Positions 6,799-12,472 of a stretch of DNA of 12,472 bases are shown here, piece after piece. The notes under the pieces are model-generated. The model did no database searches. It saw nothing but the letters and a program-made list of their open reading frames with translations, and was not told the DNA's origin. Position 1 is the stretch's first letter; each line of letters begins with the position of its first letter. A program made the translations under genes and the position numbers. The DNA is from Candidatus Sulfotelmatobacter sp. (GTDB lineage: Bacteria; Acidobacteriota; Terriglobia; Terriglobales; Acidobacteriaceae): positions 1 to 12,472 of the forward strand of contig JASICF010000342.1 in the NCBI GenBank assembly GCA_030044775.1, given 5' to 3'.

Positions 6799-8798
6799 CA
6801 GCGAAAGGACGCGTCGCTTTGTGGCGGCGCATTCGCAACCCCATTGTGTTTGTGGTCGAGCACGGTCCGAACTTTCTTGGCGAGTTGATTCAAGGTGAAG
6901 GGCTTTTGGAGGAAGTTGCTCTCGGCTTCGAACACCTTGTGATCCACCACGGTTTCGCCGGGATAGCCGGAGAGGAAAAGAAGTTTGGTATCCGGGTGCA
7001 GCTTTTCCAGTTCGCGCGCCAGCTCGCCACCGCTCATCTGTGGCATCACGACGTCAGTGACCGTTAGGTGAATGGGCGAGGAATGAGTGCGGGTAATCGA
7101 TAAAGCCTCGAGACCGTTTTGCGCTTCGAGTACGGTATAGCCGCGGAGGCTGAGAAATTCGACAGCCGCGCGGCGCAGCGAACTCTCATCTTCCACGAGC
7201 AGCAAAGTCTCAGTACCGCTGAACTTTTCGTTCTCGACGATTTCTGCGGCTGCCGGCGTTGCTGGCCTGTCAGGAACGCACGGCAGGTAGATCTTAAACG
7301 TGGTGCCCAACCCCGGCTCGCTATAGACCCAAACAAAGCCATGATTCTGTTTGACGATGCCGTAGACGGTGGCGAGGCCGAGCCCTGTACCCTTGCCCGA
7401 GGGTTTGGTGGTGTAGAAGGGCTCGAAGATGTGGGGCAAATGTTCCGGAGGAATGCCGCTGCCAGTATCGGTTACGGTGATCACCGCATATCTTCCGGTC
7501 GGAATGATGGCGCGTTTGCGATCAACATACTCCTGATCGAGTTGCACGTTGGAAGTCTGGATGGTGCACCGGCCTCCTTGTGGCATGGCATCGCGGGAGT
7601 TGGCGGCGAGGTTCATAAGGATCTGCTCGATCTGTGTCGGATCTAGACGGACTCTGCCCAAATCCGCGCCCGGCTGGAACACCAGCTCAATGTCCTCCCC
7701 GATGAGACGGTGGAGAGTTTTAACGATGGAGCCGACAACCGGATTTACATCTGCAACACGCAGCGCCTGCGGCTGTTTGCGCCCGAACGCCAACAACTGC
7801 CGGGTTAGCTCGGCCGCGCGATGGGCTGCCGAGAGAATTTCCTGAACCCGGCTCTGCGCAGGGCTGGTTGCCGGGATGGAATCGAGAGCCAGTTCCGAGT
7901 AACTGGTGATAATCGTAAGAAGATTGTTGAAATCGTGAGCGACGCCCCCCGCCAGACGGCCAATCGCATCCATTTTTTGAGATTGGACGAGTTCGGCTTC
8001 AATCCGCAGGCGCTCGGTAAGGTCGCGGCCGTTATAGACGCGATGGGTGATCTTGCCATCGGCACGGTAAATGGGACTGACACTTTCTTCGGCGTAGTAA
8101 ACTTCGCCATTTTTCTTTCGCTTCACCGCGAGGCTGCGCGTTCCATCCGATGCACGAATGGTTTCCCATAGTTCGCGATATAACAGGGGCACCTGGAGCT
8201 CGGAATTCAGAATGACCTGGTTCTCACCCATGATCTCCGTCAAAGAATAGCCCGTAATGTTTTCGAGAGCGGGGTTGACGTATTCGATGATGCCTTCGCC
8301 ATTCGTTACCAGAATAGTATCGGCAGAGTTCTCCACCGCACACGATAATTTGCGCAACGATTGTTCGGCCGAGTGGCGCTCTTGCTGGGTGGAGCGCAGG
8401 CGAAGAGCGCAGCGAATGGTGCGGACCAGATTCGCCCCGTTGAGCTGGGAACGATCCACGCAGTCGTCCGCGCCGGACTGAATGATTTCGGCGACGGCTT
8501 TCTCGTCGGCGTTCTCGGTGAGGATAACGAAGGGGACGGCGCCCCTGGAGTGTACGAATTCGGACAGGAGGTTAGTGGCGGCGGCATCTTCTGTTTCGTG
8601 TTGAAGCATGACCAGCCCGTAGTCGCTGTGCCGCAGCATCTCTTTGGCCTCCTTGACGGACCTGGCGTGATCGAGATGGGCGCAGAGAGAAGTCCGATTG
8701 CGCTCCAGGATTTCCCGGATGAGAAAAAAATCCTCCTCCTGGCTGCCCACGAGCAGCACACGTAAGAGCGCAAGTGCGGGTTTGGCGATGGTTGACAA
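6795..8798 (-). CDS. Hybrid histidine kinase: pseudo-receiver, PAS, HisKA/HATPase, receiver
   Basis: The protein has 667 residues and no TM segment, so it is cytoplasmic. Residues 12-133 are receiver-like but degenerate: the acidic cluster reads GSQ (18-20), the phospho-acceptor position in DYGLVMLQHE is Gln66, and the conserved Lys is Arg. A PAS domain follows (about 150-262), then HisKA with the phospho-acceptor His288 in GGVAHDFNNLL. The ATPase domain has N-box NLAANSRDAM (396-405), G1 DTGSGIP (444-450), F-box FEPFYTTK and G2 GKGTGLGLA (468-476). The C-terminal receiver (about 530-650) is complete, with Glu536/Asp537, Asp582 in VTDVVMP, Ser610 and Lys632. The start is TTG (8798-8796); an in-frame TGA lies upstream and no ATG or GTG would keep the first beta strand. 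AGGAAG upstream is 15 nt away, so the ribosome site is weak. Ligand and target are unknown. It is divergent from the winged-helix gene. Confidence 0.92.
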   Translation of the reverse strand: MSTIAKPALALLRVLLVGSQEEDFFLIREILERNRTSLCAHLDHARSVKEAKEMLRHSDYGLVMLQHETEDAAATNLLSEFVHSRGAVPFVILTENADEKAVAEIIQSGADDCVDRSQLNGANLVRTIRCALRLRSTQQERHSAEQSLRKLSCAVENSADTILVTNGEGIIEYVNPALENITGYSLTEIMGENQVILNSELQVPLLYRELWETIRASDGTRSLAVKRKKNGEVYYAEESVSPIYRADGKITHRVYNGRDLTERLRIEAELVQSQKMDAIGRLAGGVAHDFNNLLTIITSYSELALDSIPATSPAQSRVQEILSAAHRAAELTRQLLAFGRKQPQALRVADVNPVVGSIVKTLHRLIGEDIELVFQPGADLGRVRLDPTQIEQILMNLAANSRDAMPQGGRCTIQTSNVQLDQEYVDRKRAIIPTGRYAVITVTDTGSGIPPEHLPHIFEPFYTTKPSGKGTGLGLATVYGIVKQNHGFVWVYSEPGLGTTFKIYLPCVPDRPATPAAAEIVENEKFSGTETLLLVEDESSLRRAAVEFLSLRGYTVLEAQNGLEALSITRTHSSPIHLTVTDVVMPQMSGGELARELEKLHPDTKLLFLSGYPGETVVDHKVFEAESNFLQKPFTLNQLAKKVRTVLDHKHNGVANAPPQSDASFRC

Positions 8799-9141
8799 TC
8801 GTATTGTTGCGTACTTCCTTCACATCGAAAGGTCTGCAACAGCAAGTTGTTCCCGCTGAAGGCGAGACAACCAATGAAGTGAAGTGAGAATCCCAAAATA
8901 GCAGCGGTTTCGTTTTGGGCTGGGGGTTTCAGTTTTTTTCGTCACTCAGGGACTCAGACAAAATACTTCTGAGCGTTGTCAGCCGCTAACCAATCGCCAT
9001 CTGGTACGTCAGACCTAAAAGCTCTGGAAAGCAAGGACGGGTCTGGGAATCCGTGAAATTCACGGAACAAGGGCGCGGGCTGCAGCGTACTAGTTAAGGG
9101 AAGCTTATGCGCAACGACAGATTCGAGTCACCGGAGGAACA
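8799..9141. other. Divergent intergenic region with several hairpins
   Basis: This 343-bp stretch separates the histidine kinase start (minus) from the winged-helix gene start (plus), so it should hold both promoters, but no convincing -35/-10 pair was found. It contains a 7-bp inverted repeat CCCAAAA/TTTTGGG (8892-8898 and 8913-8919), followed on the plus strand by a T7 run at 8933-8939 that is too far away for a classic terminator. A 6-bp hairpin CTCAGA/TCTGAG (8953-8958 and 8968-8973) follows. Then comes the three-helix fold described separately (9001-9093). A strong ribosome site, GGAGG at 9133-9137, closes the region. Confidence 0.5.
9001..9093 (+). ncRNA. Candidate structured leader RNA (three-way junction)
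   Basis: The closing helix CTGGTACG (9001-9008) pairs with CGTACTAG (9086-9093), 8 bp with one G-U. Stacked directly on it, TCAGACC (9009-9015) pairs with GGTCTGG (9040-9046), 7 bp with one U-G. Next, CCGTGA (9051-9056) pairs with TCACGG (9060-9065) around a 3-nt loop; as DNA this is a 15-bp palindrome with a central A. Residues 9066-9085 are purine/GC-rich and unpaired. The fold ends 40 nt before the ribosome site of the winged-helix gene, as a cis-regulatory leader would. It matches no riboswitch class that I can name. No transcription start is known, so it could also be chance pairing or a protein-binding palindrome. Confidence 0.3.
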
Positions 9142-9675
9142 ATGCAGTTGGAACAGAATGTGATCGGTATGACAGCCATCCCTAGTATGAAGCCTATTCC
9201 CAACAACGGCAGCGGTCATGTGGAGCAGGTCGTCCGGCAGGCTCACGAAGAGCTGCGCGAACTTCTACGCCAACGGGCCGAGGTCATGCGGCGCATCGGC
9301 ACTATCAAGCAAACGATTGCTGGGCTGGCTAATTTATTCGGCGATGAAGTTTTGAGTGACGACTTGCTGGAGCTTCTGGACCGGAAAAGCTGTGGACGGC
9401 AGCCCGGCTTCACCAAGGCTTGCCGCTTGGCCTTGATGGAGGCCAAACGCGCGCTGACGGCGCGAGATGTGTGTGACTGCATTCAGCAGAGAGCGGCGAC
9501 GATGCTGGCTCGCCACAAGGATCCCATGGCGTCGGTGACTACTGTGCTCAATCGTCTGGTAGCTTATGGCGAAGCTTCGCCGGTGATTCTCGAAAGTGGA
9601 CGCCGCGCCTGGAAGTGGGTAGCGGAGCCTGAGGCGGAACTGGGCGCGGAATTGCCGATCACCGCCCACCAGTAG
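9142..9675 (+). CDS. Small coiled-coil plus winged-helix protein
   Basis: I do not recognise a named family for this 177-residue protein. After a flexible start (1-24), residues about 25-62 form a charged amphipathic helix (VEQVVRQAHEELRELLRQRA onward) suited to a coiled coil and hence to dimerising. From about 90 to 160 the pattern is that of a winged helix: TKACRLALMEA, then ALTARDVCDCI, then DPMASVTTVLNRLVAYGE as the likely recognition helix, and a wing strand ending RRAWKWV. It resembles HARE-HTH or other small wHTH domains, so a DNA-binding or chromatin-type regulator is a reasonable inference. The ATG has a near-ideal ribosome site, GGAGG with 4 nt spacing. A foldable leader lies upstream. 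The tail after 160 is acidic and probably disordered. Confidence 0.8.
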   Translation: MQLEQNVIGMTAIPSMKPIPNNGSGHVEQVVRQAHEELRELLRQRAEVMRRIGTIKQTIAGLANLFGDEVLSDDLLELLDRKSCGRQPGFTKACRLALMEAKRALTARDVCDCIQQRAATMLARHKDPMASVTTVLNRLVAYGEASPVILESGRRAWKWVAEPEAELGAELPITAHQ

Positions 9676-9677
9676 CA

Positions 9678-9711
9678 GAAACCGGTTTCATAGTATTTAC
9701 TTCGGTGAAAT
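9678..9711 (+). other. Palindrome and UUCG hairpin after the winged-helix gene
   Basis: Two bases after the stop codon is a perfect 12-bp palindrome, GAAACCGGTTTC (9678-9689). It is followed by TTTAC-TTCG-GTGAA (9696-9709), a 5-bp stem with one U-G capped by a C(UUCG)G tetraloop. Such tetraloops often stabilise mRNA 3' ends, but no T-tract follows, so a terminator call is not secure. The 9-mer TACTTCGGT recurs further downstream in the same gap. Confidence 0.3.
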
Positions 9712-9742
9712 GAACGAGTGGTGGTTGCGCGGAAGTTATGCG

Positions 9743-9763
9743 CCTGCACGCCTGAAGTGCAGG
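9743..9763 (+). other. Perfect 7-bp hairpin
   Basis: CCTGCAC (9743-9749) and GTGCAGG (9757-9763) form a perfect stem around a 7-nt loop, 68 nt after the winged-helix stop. Downstream is ATTTCCCTCG, not a proper U-tract, so this is a possible weak terminator for the winged-helix transcript or a processing site. Confidence 0.3.
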
Positions 9764-9854
9764 ATTTCCCTCGACGCGCGCAGCGCCTTAGTTCAGTCGT
9801 AGTGATTCCTCCCATCCTTTCTATTCACGGTACTTCGGTAACTCGATCCAGCAC

Positions 9855-9874
9855 TTTAGGAGAGATATCCTAAA
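9855..9874. promoter_or_regulatory. Inverted repeat upstream of the PEGA kinase-fold gene (possible operator)
   Basis: TTTAGGA (9855-9861) and TCCTAAA (9868-9874) form a perfect inverted repeat with a 6-bp spacer. It lies about 78 bp before the start codon of the kinase-fold gene, in an AT-richer patch. The centre-to-centre distance of 13 bp is not a clean helical turn, so a dimeric regulator site is only one possibility. No promoter hexamers could be placed confidently around it. Confidence 0.3.
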
Positions 9875-9951
9875 CCCATTCTGCGCATGATTTAACCTGC
9901 TCGGCTGATTACCGAAGGCAGGCAGTCGTCCGGGGGTGAGGCACGGGACTT

Positions 9952-12462
9952 ATGTCTACGAAAATCGGACACTTCGAAATTCTCAGTGAACTTGGGAAAT
10001 CCGCGACTGGCGCGGTGTATAAAGCAAACGATACACAGAGCGGCCAAACCGTAGCATTGAAGGTGATTCAACTCTCCGCGTTTGGCGAGCGCGCCGGCGA
10101 ACTCGAACAATGCTTGTCGGCCGAGGCCGAGAGTACCAAGGGGCTCAGCCATTCCAACCTCGTTCCCGTATTTGGCGCGGGAAAAATTGATGGCCAGTTC
10201 TGCGCCGCCATGGAATACATCCAAGGCAACAGCATCGCGACCATGCTGTCGCGCAAAGAAGGATTTTCGATTTGGGACCTGCTCGATATTGGCAGGCAGG
10301 TGTGCAACGGCCTTGATTACGCGCGCTCCCTTAACGCCGTCCACTACAGTTTGGAGCCGGCGAAGATCATGTGCGGCTGGGATGGGACCGTCAGAGTTCT
10401 GGGGTATGGGTTGTCGAGCGTGGGCAAGTTTACGGATCAAATGGCGGATGTGCCTCTCATTTTGCATTACATGTCGCCAGAACAAGTGCGTGGAGAGACG
10501 GCGGATGCGCGCTCGAATCTGTTCAGCCTGGGCGCGATGTTTTATGAAATGGTGACCGACAGCATGGCGTTCAACGGTACGGATGCTGCGTCGCTTCGCC
10601 AATCGATCCTCGAAGATACGTTGCCGGCTCCCGCGCTGGTCAACCAGAAGGTTCACCCCGTGCTGAGTGAACTGATTATGAAGGCGCTGGCCAAAGATCC
10701 GGCGCAGCGCTATCAAACTGGCCGGGAGATGTTGGACGATCTGGAAAAATGCAAAGAATCCAAACCTCAGGCGGGTAAAAAGGCACCGGTAAAAGGGACC
10801 GTTGTTCCCGATGCCGTGAAAGCCGCGAATCAGGCGAAATTCGTGGGCGCCCCAGCGGCTCCCGCGGCAAAGCCGGCAAGCGCGCCCCCTCCGCAGCAGC
10901 CGCAGAATCAGCCAATGCAGATGAAGCCCGGCGCTGCCGCAACTCCAGGGAAAGTGGCAGCTGCTGCCTCGGTGGGCGGACGGGTGGGGTCGACACCGCG
11001 CCCCCAGAGTCCATTGGCGGCTTCGACTACTCGCCAGGGCTTCGGCGCGCCCCCGGCACCTTCCATGTCCTCGTCTGCCGCAGCCGAGCCTGCGGTCGAG
11101 GAACCGCAGACGCAAGCTCCCAAGATTGCGGTGGATCCCATGATGGCCGAGGGCCCCGCGCGGAACAGCGGCGGCGTCAGTTTTTCGGAGATGACAGAGT
11201 TGCCGCCGCTCAAAGAAGTTTATATTCCACCTCCGCCTTCTTCTCATGAAGAACCCGTGGGTCTAGCCCCAAGCGTGCCCGGCTATATCGCTGCCGAACC
11301 GGAGAAACCGAAAGTTCAAGCTCGCGAAGCCGCTCAAAAGGCGATCAAAGAAATCAAAAGCGTACCGCCGCAGTTGATGATTTACTCGATCGCCGGCGCT
11401 GCTGTCGTGATTCTGATCATCGCCGTTGCGCTGGTCTGGCACGTGAATAGTTTGAATAACGACGGCGATTCGACAGCTCCAGTTGCGACCCAAGCGCCGC
11501 AACCTGCACCGGCCCAACCGGTGGCGCAGAGCCAGCCAGTCCAGCCACAGGAGGTTCAACCTCAGGCAGTCCAGCCCGAGCCGACCCAGGATCAGGCTCC
11601 TCAACCTGCTGCGGTCCAGCCTGAGCAAGCGGATGTTCAGCCAGCTGCTCCAGAAGTGGAAGAAGAGCCGGCACCCGCTCCCAGCCTTGCCGCAACGCGA
11701 AAAGGAAAGAAAGCCGGCAAACGGAAAGCCGCGGTCGCCGCGGGTATAGTCGTACCGGGGCAGATGACGATTGATTCGGTTCCCCAAGGCGCTCAAGTGC
11801 AAGTCGATGGAAGAAGCGATGTGTCCTGGGTGACGCCGTTGACCCTCTCGGGTCTTTCTCCCGGACAGCACCGGGTTACGGTGACTAAAGCTGGTTTTTC
11901 CGCGGACAGCCGCGTGGTTGACGTCACCTCTGGCAGCAAATCTTTCGTGCAGACACGCCTGTCGCAGATGGTGGCGACCCTGGCGGTCTCCAGTACGCCT
12001 GCCGGAGCGAGCATCTACATCGATGGCAAGAACACCAGCCGGGTGACGCCGGCGCAAGTCCCGGTGAGCCAGGGACAGCACCAGGTGATGCTGCGTAAGA
12101 CTGGCTACATTGACGAGACTACAACCGCACAATTCAATCTTGGACAGACAACCAACGTTGCGCCGACGCTGCGAGAGCTCGGCAATGTCGATGACATCCG
12201 GACAGTTGGAAAAATGAAGCGCCTGTTCGGCGGCAAAGAAGCTGCCGGCATGGGTATGGTCAGCGTCAGGACGCAGCCTAAAGGTGCGCAAGTCGCCGTG
12301 AATGAACACATGCTCGACAAAGAATCGCCAGTTGAATTCATGCTCGATCCCGGCAATTACGTCATCGACATTACGCTCACCGGCTATGCTCCGATCCATA
12401 AGGTGATCACTTTGGACCGAGGCGATAAGGCCGTAATCGACGAGACCATGCAGCGGCAATAG
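9952..12462 (+). CDS. Membrane-anchored Ser/Thr kinase-fold protein (predicted pseudokinase) with three PEGA domains
   Basis: The protein has 836 residues. Residues 7-266 have the bacterial Pkn2-type kinase fold: glycine loop LGKSATGAVY (14-23), VALK with Lys38, alpha-C Glu58, YMSPEQVRG (173-181) and the helix-F region DARSNLFSLGAMFYEM. The chemistry is missing: HRDLKPAN reads HYSLEPAK (131-138), so the catalytic Asp is Ser133 and the metal-binding Asn is Lys138, and DFG reads GYG (151-153). A Pro/Ala/Gln-rich linker follows (about 270-470), then one TM helix (about 475-497), a Q-P-V-rich spacer (about 510-580) and three PEGA domains (about 603-669, 674-741 and 768-835) that should lie outside the cytoplasm. 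PEGA domains are associated with surface and cell-wall contacts. The ATG start preserves the fold; GGGA and GAGG precede it. TAG is at 12460-12462. A sensor or scaffold role is inference. Confidence 0.93.
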   Translation: MSTKIGHFEILSELGKSATGAVYKANDTQSGQTVALKVIQLSAFGERAGELEQCLSAEAESTKGLSHSNLVPVFGAGKIDGQFCAAMEYIQGNSIATMLSRKEGFSIWDLLDIGRQVCNGLDYARSLNAVHYSLEPAKIMCGWDGTVRVLGYGLSSVGKFTDQMADVPLILHYMSPEQVRGETADARSNLFSLGAMFYEMVTDSMAFNGTDAASLRQSILEDTLPAPALVNQKVHPVLSELIMKALAKDPAQRYQTGREMLDDLEKCKESKPQAGKKAPVKGTVVPDAVKAANQAKFVGAPAAPAAKPASAPPPQQPQNQPMQMKPGAAATPGKVAAAASVGGRVGSTPRPQSPLAASTTRQGFGAPPAPSMSSSAAAEPAVEEPQTQAPKIAVDPMMAEGPARNSGGVSFSEMTELPPLKEVYIPPPPSSHEEPVGLAPSVPGYIAAEPEKPKVQAREAAQKAIKEIKSVPPQLMIYSIAGAAVVILIIAVALVWHVNSLNNDGDSTAPVATQAPQPAPAQPVAQSQPVQPQEVQPQAVQPEPTQDQAPQPAAVQPEQADVQPAAPEVEEEPAPAPSLAATRKGKKAGKRKAAVAAGIVVPGQMTIDSVPQGAQVQVDGRSDVSWVTPLTLSGLSPGQHRVTVTKAGFSADSRVVDVTSGSKSFVQTRLSQMVATLAVSSTPAGASIYIDGKNTSRVTPAQVPVSQGQHQVMLRKTGYIDETTTAQFNLGQTTNVAPTLRELGNVDDIRTVGKMKRLFGGKEAAGMGMVSVRTQPKGAQVAVNEHMLDKESPVEFMLDPGNYVIDITLTGYAPIHKVITLDRGDKAVIDETMQRQ

Positions 12463-12472
12463 CTTTGCTTCT

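Noticed and set aside
9044..9090. Cobalamin-riboswitch-like string (GGGAATCC followed by a GTGAAA hairpin) in the leader
   Set aside because: The B12 box and the other conserved core elements are absent, and the downstream gene has no link to cobalamin.
9892..12459. Two long open frames (about 450 and 400 codons) on the minus strand, antisense to the PEGA kinase-fold gene
   Set aside because: The translations are rich in Arg, His and Leu with no domain, and they mirror the codon structure of a clearly coding plus-strand gene. They are GC-driven shadows.
1..12472. Search for tRNA genes, CRISPR arrays, insertion sequences, att sites or phage genes
   Set aside because: No tRNA-like fold, regularly spaced repeats, transposase or integrase signature was seen. 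The only dispersed repeat is the rnpB hairpin.

Overview
The window is about 12.5 kb of chromosomal, moderately GC-rich bacterial DNA. No phylogenetic marker was compared. The gene mix is what I would expect of an Acidobacteriota (Koribacter/Terriglobia-like) soil bacterium: paired MacB-type permeases without an adjacent ATPase, an HpnI-like hopanoid glycosyltransferase, a PAS hybrid histidine kinase, and a large kinase-fold protein with PEGA repeats. That assignment is inference.

Layout. At the left edge is the 3' end of a family-4-type glycosyltransferase (+), followed by about 420 bp without a gene. Next come three minus-strand units: a DUF4440 protein (2448-2996), the RNase P RNA gene rnpB (1865-2437) and a PLP-dependent aminotransferase (641-1768). 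rnpB has a consensus -10 box that overlaps the stop codon of the DUF4440 gene. Divergent from these is a plus-strand set (3038-6798): two MacB/FtsX-type permeases and an HpnI-like glycosyltransferase. It ends tail-to-tail with a minus-strand hybrid histidine kinase, the two genes sharing one CTAG that supplies both stop codons. A 340-bp gap with a foldable leader precedes a small coiled-coil/winged-helix protein (9142-9675). The last gene (9952-12462) encodes a membrane-anchored kinase-fold protein with three PEGA domains.

Most notable points. (1) rnpB is about 573 nt, far longer than the roughly 380 nt usual for type A. The extra length sits in three peripheral helices, P3, P12 and P16/17, and all three are built on the same 12-13-bp stem with the same flanking G-G mismatch and the same orientation. 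This looks like one hairpin element copied into three helices of a catalytic RNA. (2) The kinase-fold protein has lost HRD (now HYS), the catalytic-loop Asn (now Lys) and DFG (now GYG), while keeping the VAIK-type Lys and the alpha-C Glu, so it is very probably a pseudokinase fused through a transmembrane helix to extracytoplasmic PEGA domains. (3) The histidine kinase carries an N-terminal receiver whose phospho-acceptor Asp is Gln, next to an intact C-terminal receiver.

How the genes may work together (inference). The permease pair and HpnI may form an envelope/lipid operon. The histidine kinase, the winged-helix protein and the pseudokinase look like signalling or regulatory functions, but nothing in the sequence ties them to that operon.
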